A stretch of 64,000 nucleotides of DNA from JAGSPQ01 sp038206395 (GTDB lineage: Bacteria; Myxococcota; Myxococcia; Myxococcales; Myxococcaceae): contig JBBRAX010000003.1 of assembly GCA_038206395.1 (NCBI GenBank), positions 1 through 64,000 on the forward strand. Reading direction: 5' to 3'. The notes under the pieces were generated by a model. That model saw nothing but the letters and a program-made list of their open reading frames with translations, did not search any database and was not told where the DNA came from. Every line of letters begins with the position of its first letter. The first letter of the stretch is position 1. The position numbers and the translations under genes were made by a program. Of the stretch, positions 44,703-52,206 are shown piece by piece.

Positions 44703-45269
44703 ATGAAAGCCCTGCTCGCGTCCTTGAGCCTCCTCGCCCTCGCAGCCTGCAGTGCGCCCGCGACCTGCCCCGAGCCCTTCTACGACGGCAAAGGCAGCGA
44801 CGAGGCCTGGCGCTCGATGCAGGACGGCGAAGCGCGTGCGACCAAAGACGACACCAAGGCGGTCACCCTCTTCGCACCCACCGCAGGTCAGCTGTTCCCC
44901 AGCGCGTCGCCCTTCAAGCTCACCTGGACCACACCGCTCACCGCTTCTCTGCAGCGTCCCACCCGCGCGCGCCCCTCGAGGCTCAGCCAGCTCAAAGACT
45001 TCCTCTACGGCTCCGCCTGGGCGCACCTGCCTCCGGTCACCGGCCCGCTTCATCTGCTGCGGATAAGCGACGGCACCAACGCTTGCCCCATCGAAGTCGC
45101 CACCACCCGCCTCGAGTGGACGCCCAACGAAGCCGCCTGGACGAAGCTGAAAGAGAAGGCCGGCAAGACGCTGACGCTCGACGTCTACTCGGCGTACCTG
45201 CTCGAGAACCGCATCTCTGAAGGGCCCTTTCACCTGACGAAGCCTTTGACCTTCACCGTGACCCCTTGA
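44703..45269 (+). CDS. Hypothetical lipoprotein
   Basis: A 188-residue lipoprotein from ATG 44703 (signal LLASLSLLALAAC). The body has no recognised domain; visible segments are FYDGKGSDEAWRSMQDGEARA, APTAGQLFPSASPFKLTWTTP and a final SEGPFHLTKPLTFTVTP, which look like beta sandwich strands. First gene of a three-lipoprotein operon: its TGA overlaps the TTG start of the next gene. It is divergent from the membrane phosphoesterase gene across 82 bases, which contain no recognisable promoter elements. Confidence 0.6.
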   Translation: MKALLASLSLLALAACSAPATCPEPFYDGKGSDEAWRSMQDGEARATKDDTKAVTLFAPTAGQLFPSASPFKLTWTTPLTASLQRPTRARPSRLSQLKDFLYGSAWAHLPPVTGPLHLLRISDGTNACPIEVATTRLEWTPNEAAWTKLKEKAGKTLTLDVYSAYLLENRISEGPFHLTKPLTFTVTP

Positions 45270-46483
45270 AGCGCTTCGTCTTTGCGACGCTGCTCGTCGC
45301 CAGCGCGTGCCGGCCCTCGTCGGATCCAGGGGGGCCTGTGCCCGCGCTCGTCTTCTCGTCGAGCCCCGCGTGGCCAGAGAAGGCGGTGGTGCCTGGTCCC
45401 GTCGAGGGCCGCTTCATCGTCACCAACAACCTCGACGACACCGTCTCTTTCTTCGACGCCTCGAAGGTTGGCGAAGGCACGCTGCCCGAGCTCTCGCGCA
45501 TCCCCGTCGGCGTGAACCCCGTCGAAGTCGAAGGCCCGCACCACGCCGCCGTGGATCCAATGGGTGAGTTCTTCTACGTCGGCCTCGCGAACAACACGCC
45601 TGGCATCGGCAGTGGTCCGCACGGCACGCACGGCAGCGCCGACGTCGACGGCTCGGTGCTGAAGTACCGCGCGCGCGACAACCGCCTCGTCGGCAGCGCC
45701 CGCGTCGACCGAAACCCCGGCGACCTCGTGATGAACGCCGCCGGCACCCTGCTCGCCGTCTCGCACTTCGACCTGCTGCGCGTCACCGAGGCCCAGCGCG
45801 GTGAAGCACCTGACCCCGATGCGCGAGTGCTGCTGCTCGACCCCGCGACGATGGCGGTCAAGTCGCGCATCCGCGTGTGTCCCGCTCCGCACGGCATCCT
45901 GTTTTCGAAGGACGGCAAGCGCCTCTACGCCGCTTGCTACAGCGACGAGATTGCCATCGTCGCGCTCGACAACCCCGCGCTGCCCGTCACCCGCGTGAAG
46001 GTCGCCTCGAACGCCGGTGACGCGTTTCGCGCCATCTACCAACCGTACGCGCTCGCCGAATCGCCGCTGACCGGAGACGTCTTCATCAGCTGCCCCGCGA
46101 GTGGGGAAGTCCGCGTGCTCAACGCGGCCACGCTGACCATCGACGCCGCCCGCACCCGCCTCGTCGGCGGCAGCCCGCTGCTCTCGGCCTTCAGCGCTGA
46201 CGGCAACACGCTGTGGGTGCCGCACCAGGGCGACGACCGCATCTCGGACCTCGACCCGGCCACCGGCGCGCAACGCCGCCAGCTGACGCCGCCGCGTGGG
46301 AGCTGCACCAACCTGCACTCGGTGCTGCCGACGGCCGACGGAAGATTTCTGATCGTGGTCTGCGAAGGTTTTCACGTCGAGCCCGGCGCCATCGTCGTCC
46401 TCGACACCGCCACCGGAGCGACCCTCAGCACCACCCCCGTCGGCGTCTTCCCCGACTACGTCGGCTTCCTGAGGACGCCATGA
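45266..46483 (+). CDS. YncE-like beta-propeller lipoprotein
   Basis: A 405-residue lipoprotein from TTG 45266, overlapping the previous stop. Lipobox VASAC follows a short signal. The body is a seven-blade beta-propeller of the YVTN/YncE type: FIVTNNLDDTVSFFDASK, FFYVGLANNTPG, LVMNAAGTLLAVSHFDLL, KRLYAACYSDEIAIVALDN, VFISCPASGEVRVLNAAT, NTLWVPHQGDDRISDLD, FLIVVCEGFHVEPG. Such proteins often bind partners or metals in electron-transfer or surface complexes. Its stop overlaps the start of a dihaem cytochrome (ATGA), suggesting that they act together at the membrane surface. Confidence 0.75.
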   Translation: MKRFVFATLLVASACRPSSDPGGPVPALVFSSSPAWPEKAVVPGPVEGRFIVTNNLDDTVSFFDASKVGEGTLPELSRIPVGVNPVEVEGPHHAAVDPMGEFFYVGLANNTPGIGSGPHGTHGSADVDGSVLKYRARDNRLVGSARVDRNPGDLVMNAAGTLLAVSHFDLLRVTEAQRGEAPDPDARVLLLDPATMAVKSRIRVCPAPHGILFSKDGKRLYAACYSDEIAIVALDNPALPVTRVKVASNAGDAFRAIYQPYALAESPLTGDVFISCPASGEVRVLNAATLTIDAARTRLVGGSPLLSAFSADGNTLWVPHQGDDRISDLDPATGAQRRQLTPPRGSCTNLHSVLPTADGRFLIVVCEGFHVEPGAIVVLDTATGATLSTTPVGVFPDYVGFLRTP

Positions 46484-47163
46484 GGGCTCTTGTTCTCGTG
46501 ACGTTCGTCCTCGCCGGCTGCAGCTCGGCCAGCGCTGTCGCGTACGGAGAGCAGCTCTTCAACGACCCGGCGTTCGCGGGAAGCCAGTTCAACGTCTGGT
46601 CGTGCGCCACCTGCCACGCGACACGCGCCGGCGACACGCGGATTCTTCCTGGCGCGACCCTCGTCAACAGCGTCAACCGCGCGTCATTCTATGGTGGCAA
46701 AGAGGCGCGGCTCATCGACGCGGCGAGCTTCTGCTACGTCTACTTCATGCGCGGCCCTCGCCCGCTCGAGCCCGACGAGGCCCACAGCAAGGCGCTGTAC
46801 GAGTACCTCGCGTCGCTGGGCACCGCGCAATCGTCGACGTTGCCGATGACGCTGGTGCTGGCGACGGAAGAAGTCGCGCGCGGAGACAAGGCGCGCGGGG
46901 CAGAGGTCTACCAAAAGGCCTGCCACAGCTGCCACGGCGACACGAAGACGGGCGTTGGGCAGAACAGCGTGCTGGCGAGCAAGCTGCCGAACGTGGCCGA
47001 CGAATACCCCGCTTTATTTCCGGGCATCGCGCCGTCACTCGTCTTCATCGAGAAGATTCGCCACGGCCAGTTCTTCAAGGTGGGCGGCAACATGCCGTTC
47101 TTCAGCAAGGAATCGCTGAGCGACGAAGACGTCGGCGCGCTGCTCACCTACCTCGGGCAGTAG
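46480..47163 (+). CDS. Dihaem cytochrome c lipoprotein
   Basis: A 227-residue lipoprotein from ATG 46480 (lipobox VLAGC). Two haem c attachment motifs are present: CATCH near residue 46 in WSCATCHATRAG and CHSCH near residue 149 in QKACHSCHGD. Possible distal Met ligands lie in NMPFFSKESLSDEDVGALLTYL, a typical class I cytochrome end. The family resembles di-haem cytochromes or the cytochrome domains of MauG-like and thiosulfate systems, without a peroxidase signature. It would be anchored in the periplasm or outer membrane. Last gene of the lipoprotein operon; nagZ starts 14 bases later. Confidence 0.82.
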   Translation: MRALVLVTFVLAGCSSASAVAYGEQLFNDPAFAGSQFNVWSCATCHATRAGDTRILPGATLVNSVNRASFYGGKEARLIDAASFCYVYFMRGPRPLEPDEAHSKALYEYLASLGTAQSSTLPMTLVLATEEVARGDKARGAEVYQKACHSCHGDTKTGVGQNSVLASKLPNVADEYPALFPGIAPSLVFIEKIRHGQFFKVGGNMPFFSKESLSDEDVGALLTYLGQ

Positions 47164-47177
47164 TAGAAGGCTCCAAG

Positions 47178-48266
47178 GTGACCTCGCTCTACCGGAAGTG
47201 TGCTGGGCTCTTCATGGTCGGCTTTCCCGGGCCCGCGCCCGACGCCGAGGTGAAGGCGCTGATCGACGACGGCGTCTTCGGAGTCATCCTCTTCAAGAGG
47301 AACATCGAAACGCCCGCGCAGACTGCGGGGTTGATTCGAAAGCTGAAGGCGCAGGCGGGCCGGCCCTTCGTGCTCGCGGTGGACCAGGAAGGTGGGCGGG
47401 TGGGGCGGCTGCGGGGCGCTCCGTTCACGACGCTGCCGGCGATGCGCGACATCGGGAAGAGCCGCGACGTGACGCTCGCCGCGCGGGTCGGGCAGTTGCT
47501 GGCGTTCGAGGTGCGGGCGCTGGGGTTCGACTGGGACTTTGCTCCGGTGCTCGACGTCGACACCAACCCGAAGAATCCCGTCATCGGCGATCGCGCGCTT
47601 CACCACGAGGCGAAGGAGGTCGCACGGCTCGGCGTCGCGTTGGCGCAGGGCCTGGAATCGGGGGGCGTCGCTTCCTGCGGCAAGCACTTCCCCGGGCACG
47701 GCGACACGGCGCAGGACTCGCATCTTGCGCTGCCGCGGCTGCCGCACGACCTGCAGCGACTGCGCGAGGTCGAGCTGGTGCCTTTCGCTGCGTTTGCGAA
47801 GGCGCGGCTGTCGTCGCTGATGACCGCGCACGTCATCTTCGAGGCGCTCGAGTCGGCGGTGCCGGCCACGATGAGCCGCGCGGTGCTCGAGGGGTTGCTG
47901 CGCAAAGAGCTCGGCTTCGAGGGCGTGCTCGTCAGCGACGACCTCGAGATGAAGGCGATCGCCTCTCACTACTCGGTGGAACAGGCGGTCGTCGACGGTG
48001 TGAACGCGACCGTCGACCTCTTCCTCGTCTGCCACGACTCCAAAGTGCAGCGCGCGGCGATCGCGGCGCTGGTGCGCGCGGTGGAAGAAGGTCGGGTCGC
48101 CGAGGCGCGCATCGACGAAGCGCTGGGCCGGCTGGCGGCGCTGTCGCGGCGCTTCGCGCGCGGGCCTGAAGATTTGCTGGGCACCCTGGGAAGCGCAGAG
48201 CACCGGCGCCTCGCTGCGGGCCTCGACGCGGGCACCTTCGTGGGAGGAGATCCCACCGAGCGCTGA
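47178..48266 (+). CDS. nagZ: Beta-N-acetylhexosaminidase NagZ (GH3)
   Basis: A 362-residue glycoside hydrolase family 3 enzyme from GTG 47178. The NagZ signature KHFPGHGDTAQDSHLALP lies near residues 169-186 and carries the His-Asp acid/base dyad. The nucleophile Asp is in VSDDLEMKAI near residue 252. Substrate-site segments are LAVDQEGGRVGRLRG and DWDFAPVLDVDTNPKNPVIGDR. There is no signal peptide, as expected for cytosolic removal of GlcNAc from recycled muropeptides. The length matches single-domain NagZ. The GTG start is preferred over upstream in-frame codons that overlap the cytochrome gene. Confidence 0.9.
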   Translation: MTSLYRKCAGLFMVGFPGPAPDAEVKALIDDGVFGVILFKRNIETPAQTAGLIRKLKAQAGRPFVLAVDQEGGRVGRLRGAPFTTLPAMRDIGKSRDVTLAARVGQLLAFEVRALGFDWDFAPVLDVDTNPKNPVIGDRALHHEAKEVARLGVALAQGLESGGVASCGKHFPGHGDTAQDSHLALPRLPHDLQRLREVELVPFAAFAKARLSSLMTAHVIFEALESAVPATMSRAVLEGLLRKELGFEGVLVSDDLEMKAIASHYSVEQAVVDGVNATVDLFLVCHDSKVQRAAIAALVRAVEEGRVAEARIDEALGRLAALSRRFARGPEDLLGTLGSAEHRRLAAGLDAGTFVGGDPTER

Positions 48267-48314
48267 GCCCGATGCGCCTGCGCAGACGTCGGGACCCGCA
48301 GTATCTTCCGCCGC

Positions 48315-49349
48315 ATGGCTCCCCTCGCCCCCGCGTACGTCGGTCTGACGCCGATCATCCTCGAGACCGCCGAGGCACTTCGGCCGCTGAAGGCCGAGCT
48401 CACCGCGCTGGTCGAGGTGCTGCGGCAGGGCCTCTTCCTCGACCTCGGCGTGCGTTACCCCGAGGTGGTGCTGCACGAGAACGCCGAGCTCAACGACGGC
48501 GGCTACCGCATCTTCCTCGACGAAGTGCCGGTGGCGACCTCGGTGGTAAAGCTTGGGATGAAGCTCGTCGACGAGGCGCCCGAGAAGCTGCGTGCGAAGG
48601 AGCTCGAGTGCGTCAAGGCAGTGAACCCGTGCAACCAGCACCCCGCGGCGTGGGTCGAGGACGCAGCGGCCGAGGCGCTGGGCTTCAAGCTGTTGAGCCC
48701 TGCCGAGGTGGTGATCGAACACCTGGGCGTCGTGCTGCATCGCAACGCGCGCCGGTTCGTAAGAGTGCAGGGGGTGCAGGACATGCTCGACTCGCTCGCC
48801 CTGCACGAGCCGGCGATCGTCCGCACGATGGTGCCGAACGTGGTGACGCTGCTACAGCTGACCGAGATCCTGGGCCGGCTGGTGGAGGAGGAGATCTCGA
48901 TTCGTGCGCTGCCGGTTATTTTGCAGACCCTCGGCGAAGCTGCGCCGTCAGGCCACGGCACGCTGCGGATGACGGAAGAGGTGCGCGCCGCGATGAAGGC
49001 GTACGTTGGGCATCGCTTCGCTTTCAAGGGCCACACGCTGGTCGCGTTTCTGCTCGACCCGTCAATCGAAGAGTTGATTCGAGCCTCGATCGTGAACAAC
49101 CCGGACGGCACGGTGCACCTGTCGCTCGATCCGGAAGCGGCGCACGGCATCGTTCAGGCAGTGCGCGCCGAGGTCGGGCTGCGGCCGGTTCGCGCGCCGC
49201 GGCCGGTGTTTCTCACGTCGGCAGACATCCGGCGCTTCGTGAGGAAGCTGCTGGAGCACGAGTTTGATCCGCCGTTCGCGGTGCTCAGCTACGCCGAGCT
49301 TCCAGCCGACCTGAACCTCGAGCCTGTCGCGCGGGTCTCGATTCCTTGA
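48315..49349 (+). CDS. Stand-alone FlhA/SctV-type (FHIPEP) cytoplasmic domain
   Basis: A 344-residue soluble protein matching only the cytoplasmic half of the FHIPEP family of flagellar/type III export gates. Matching blocks are VEVLRQGLFLDLGVRYPEVV, NDGGYRIFLDEVPVATSVV, HPAAWVEDAAAEALGFKLLSPAEVVIEHLG, VQDMLDSLALHEPAIVRTMVPNVVTL and LVEEEISIRALPVILQTLGE. The roughly 330-residue N-terminal membrane domain is missing, and no export genes are in the window. The ATG at 48315 gives a start that corresponds to the cytoplasmic-domain boundary, so this is not a simple truncation. The stop overlaps the next start (TTGA). It may have been recruited as a ring-forming or binding protein. Confidence 0.75.
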   Translation: MAPLAPAYVGLTPIILETAEALRPLKAELTALVEVLRQGLFLDLGVRYPEVVLHENAELNDGGYRIFLDEVPVATSVVKLGMKLVDEAPEKLRAKELECVKAVNPCNQHPAAWVEDAAAEALGFKLLSPAEVVIEHLGVVLHRNARRFVRVQGVQDMLDSLALHEPAIVRTMVPNVVTLLQLTEILGRLVEEEISIRALPVILQTLGEAAPSGHGTLRMTEEVRAAMKAYVGHRFAFKGHTLVAFLLDPSIEELIRASIVNNPDGTVHLSLDPEAAHGIVQAVRAEVGLRPVRAPRPVFLTSADIRRFVRKLLEHEFDPPFAVLSYAELPADLNLEPVARVSIP

Positions 49350-50170
49350 ACACGCCCGACCCGCTGCTGCTGGGACTCGCGCGCGCGCCGGTCGTGCCGA
49401 ATCACCCCCGCAAGCCAGCCGTCGCGCTGCTGCTCGCGTTCCTCTGCCCGGGCCTGGGCCACCTCTATTGCGGCGCTGTTCCTGCCGCGCTCGCCTGGGC
49501 CGTCGTCCCTCACGTCGTGCTGATGGCGGTCTTCTATTCGGGCGTGGTGCACCCGCAGTGGCTGCACGTTCACGCGCTGACGGCGATGGGTACGTGGCTC
49601 GCGATGCGCGCGGTGCAGATGGTGTTGGCGTGGCGGCTCGCGGCGCGGCTGCCGCAGTACGTGCTGCGAAGCTTCAACACCCCGGCGCTGTACGTGGCCT
49701 TCTTCCTCGGCACGTCGATCGCCGGAAGCTTGATGAGCCTGCCGGCGCGCGAAGCATGGGTCGAGACCCACAAGGTGCAGGCACCCGGGATGTCGCCGGT
49801 CGTGGAAGTGAACGAGAGCGTCTTCGTGGTGAAGGTGGGCGCCGGTGCCGAACCGTCGCGCGGCGCCGTCATCGTCTACGAAGCACTCGAGAAGCTGCAC
49901 GTGGGGCGCGTGGTCGCCATTGCGGGTGAGAAGGTCGAGCTGAACGAAGGGGCGCTGGCGGTGAACGGAAGCGTGGTCGCGACGAGCCCACGGATCCTGG
50001 ACCTCGCGCCAATCACGATTCCGTTCGGCAGCGTGTTCGTGCTGGGCGATGACCCCGACCAGGCCGTCGACAGCCGCGAGCTCGGACCCGTGCCCGCCTC
50101 GAAAATCGTCGGGCGCGCGGCGGTCGTGTTTCTCTCGCTCGACCCCAGCCGCATCGGCAACAAGCTCTGA
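49346..50170 (+). CDS. S26 signal-peptidase-like membrane protein lacking the catalytic dyad
   Basis: A 274-residue protein from TTG 49346, overlapping the FHIPEP-domain stop. Residues 20-131 hold about four helices (AVALLLAFLCPGLGHLYCG, ALYVAFFLGTSIAGSLMSL) of a type that precedes some myxobacterial signal peptidases. The S26 domain follows: QAPGMSPVVEVNESVFVVKV (box B), HVGRVVAIAGEKVELNEG (box D) and FVLGDDPDQAVDSRELGPVP (box E). In LepB the box B Ser and box D Lys are essential; the aligned positions here are Gly148 and Gly187, so classical peptidase activity is not expected. Box E is otherwise well kept. It may bind signal peptides or act as a scaffold. Confidence 0.75.
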   Translation: MNTPDPLLLGLARAPVVPNHPRKPAVALLLAFLCPGLGHLYCGAVPAALAWAVVPHVVLMAVFYSGVVHPQWLHVHALTAMGTWLAMRAVQMVLAWRLAARLPQYVLRSFNTPALYVAFFLGTSIAGSLMSLPAREAWVETHKVQAPGMSPVVEVNESVFVVKVGAGAEPSRGAVIVYEALEKLHVGRVVAIAGEKVELNEGALAVNGSVVATSPRILDLAPITIPFGSVFVLGDDPDQAVDSRELGPVPASKIVGRAAVVFLSLDPSRIGNKL

Positions 50171-50217
50171 GCCGACGACCCGCTGGGTCCGGCCCGGCCA
50201 GCACGATCAGAAAGCCC

Positions 50218-50412
50218 TTCGAACGAATTCGATCGAATCTGCCGCGATGCGTCAGAAGGCGGCGGGACGAATCGGATCGAACCTGCCGCAGTGCGTCAGA
50301 GCCGTTCGAACGAATTCGATCGAATCCGCCGCGATGCGTCACGTGCGGTTCGTGCCGGACTCGATCGATCTGCCGCAGTGCGTCGGACGATCTTCGATCT
50401 ACTTCGATCGAA
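50218..50412. repeat. Imperfect direct repeats in a convergent intergenic region
   Basis: The 306-base gap between convergent genes holds at least four related units of about 38 bases. Units at about 50218 and 50304 share TTCGAACGAATTCGATCGAA then TCCGCCGCGATGCGTCA (the first has TCTGCC). Units at about 50265 and 50349 end CTGCCGCAGTGCGTC. A fifth, partial unit lies at about 50393-50412. The order is A-B-A-B. Unit A is dense in overlapping palindromes (TTCGAA, GAATTC, CGATCG). The reverse of the ATGCGTCA end recurs near 50465. No gene is seen here. Confidence 0.7.
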
Positions 50413-50476
50413 CCGCTAGAACTCAGGAACGGCGGCGGCTTGGTCGGTTCAAGGCCCGCGGTTCTGACGCATGGCG

Positions 50477-51040
50477 TCAGTAAACTTCGAGCAGCTGAAC
50501 TCGACACTCGTACTTCGGGTGACGCAGGTCGATGTACTCGACCTTGCCGGTGACCTCGTCGAAGTTGCCGGTGAGGAGCCCGGGGATGATCATCAGTCCG
50601 GCGTACCAACCGTCTTCGAGCAGCTTCGCGTCGCCGATGTCCCGCTTGTAGGTGATGCGCCCCTTAAAGGCCCAGACGCTGTGCATCCCGTCGGCGTGAA
50701 TGCCGACCCCGGCGTCGGGCGGAGACACGAGCCCATCGATTGCCGTTGGCGCCTGCTGCATTACCCACGCGTCGAACCGCACGCTGCTCGACGGCTGAAT
50801 CAGCGACAGGTCGACCAGCGACCCATCAGCCCCCTGGCGCATCTCGATGAAGGCGGAGCCATAGCTGGCTCAGGCACCACCTGGGCAACGGGCACCGGAA
50901 ACTCGAGCTCGACGAACACCGGCCGTTCGAGCTCGGGGACGACGACGGACGCCGACGCCGGCGCCGCCTCCCGCCACACCCCCACGGCCACTGCGTGAAG
51001 CAGCACGGGCAGGGCAAAGCCATCGCAGCCGCCGGCTCAT
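50477..51040 (-). pseudogene. Second TonB-like gene, frameshifted
   Basis: ATG 51040 overlaps the stop of the upstream tonB-like gene (ATGA) and begins MSRRLRW. The sensible continuation, ALPVLLHAVAVGVWREAAPA and VFVELEFPVPVAQVVPEP, is in another frame down to about 50870; the reading then returns to the first frame as SYGSAFIEMRQGADGSLVDL and continues to the stop at 50477. Third-codon GC switches with the frame at both points. The product resembles its upstream neighbour: N-terminal helix, Pro/Glu-rich spacer, TonB-like C-terminal domain (EMRQGADGSLVDLSLIQPSS). Two indels, or assembly errors, break it. The intact 121-residue C-terminal frame could start at ATG 50842. Confidence 0.65.
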
Positions 51041-52197
51041 CGCAGCGACGGCGCCCGGGGCTTGATGACGCGAAGGAACTTCACCTTCACTTCGGGGGGC
51101 TCCCAGGTGAACTGCCACACCGACGACCAGCCGAGCGCGCTCGGAGCCCCACCGACCTCCGAGGTGTCGCCCTGCTCCCGCACCACCTTCCGAGACAGGT
51201 GCAGCACGAACTCGTCGAACTCGGTGTCACCGGACTTCTCGATGACGGTCGCCTCGGCCAGCGCGCCATCGCCGTCTTGCCGCAGCATCAGCACGGTCTT
51301 GAGGCGCACCCGGGAGACCGTGTCCTTCAACACCTTGGTGAACGCCATCGACTGCAGCCCCGCCTCGGCGAGCCGCTGCGTGTTGATGTCGCCACCCGAC
51401 GGCCCGCCGCGAGAAATCATTCGCCCCATGCCCGACTCGGTGAACTCGCGCGCCTGTTCATCGTTCGCCATCGGGTTGCCTGTCTTTGCGAACCGTTCGG
51501 CCGGCTGGGTGTACGTCTCGAGCACTTCTTCCCGCAGCATCTGCCCGGTGCTGCGCCTGGTCAGCTTCACTTCCTTGCCCACGAAGCCCTGCCTGAGGTC
51601 CGCCTGCAGCTTGGTGAAGTACGGCTCGACCAGCCCGCCTTCTCGTGCGGCCTTGCCGATCATGTCGCCGATTTGATCGTTGATTCGCTTCGCTGCGCGC
51701 TCGGCCTGATACTCGCGCACCGCCACCGCGTCCGGCTCTTCACCCGGCCCGTTGCGAATCGTGTGGCCCTGCGCCTCGCTGTCGTCCGCGTCGCGCCCCA
51801 GCCCTGGCATCACCGTGCCGACCCGTGGAACCAGGAACGCCGACGTCTGCCGTGGCGAGTCGGCCTGTTCTCCCACTGGAGCAGACGGCGCTGACGCAAC
51901 CGGCTCAGGCGCAGACGGGGCCGCAACCTCGACCGCCTTCTTCGAGGACGAAGATGCCGCCGCTTTCGCCGTCTTCGCCTTCTGCGGCTCGGGCTTGAGC
52001 GGTTCGGGTTCCGGCAAAGGAGGCACAGGAACAGGTGCCGGCGGCTCGACCATCACCCACTCCACCTCGATCGCCTCCGACTTCGCGGGCAGGGGTAGCG
52101 GCGGCGGCCGCAGCACCACCCAGGTCACCAGCACGGCGTGCAGCACCAGCGACGCGAGGAGCGCCCAGTGCAGCCGTCGTGGCTGGCGTGAAACCAT
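51037..52197 (-). CDS. TonB-like energy transducer
   Basis: A 386-residue protein. One N-terminal helix (LHWALLASLVLHAVLVTWVVL) is followed by a Pro/Glu/Lys spacer (PPAPVPVPPLPEPEPLKPEPQ) crossing the periplasm, as in TonB. A charged helical middle region (REYQAERAAKRINDQIGDMIGKAAREGG) is larger than in classical TonB. The C-terminal domain has VLMLRQDGDGALAEATVIEKSGDTEFDEFVLHL, the TonB beta-alpha-beta pattern. It would transmit ExbB/ExbD energy to outer-membrane receptors or a gliding or transport complex; exbB/exbD genes lie 3 kb away. It follows nadE by nine bases. Confidence 0.75.
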   Translation of the reverse strand: MVSRQPRRLHWALLASLVLHAVLVTWVVLRPPPLPLPAKSEAIEVEWVMVEPPAPVPVPPLPEPEPLKPEPQKAKTAKAAASSSSKKAVEVAAPSAPEPVASAPSAPVGEQADSPRQTSAFLVPRVGTVMPGLGRDADDSEAQGHTIRNGPGEEPDAVAVREYQAERAAKRINDQIGDMIGKAAREGGLVEPYFTKLQADLRQGFVGKEVKLTRRSTGQMLREEVLETYTQPAERFAKTGNPMANDEQAREFTESGMGRMISRGGPSGGDINTQRLAEAGLQSMAFTKVLKDTVSRVRLKTVLMLRQDGDGALAEATVIEKSGDTEFDEFVLHLSRKVVREQGDTSEVGGAPSALGWSSVWQFTWEPPEVKVKFLRVIKPRAPSLR

Positions 52198-52206
52198 CCC
52201 TAGTCC

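Noticed and set aside
50205..50420. CRISPR array
   Set aside because: The units alternate between two variants, differ in spacing and have no unique spacers between them; no cas genes are near.
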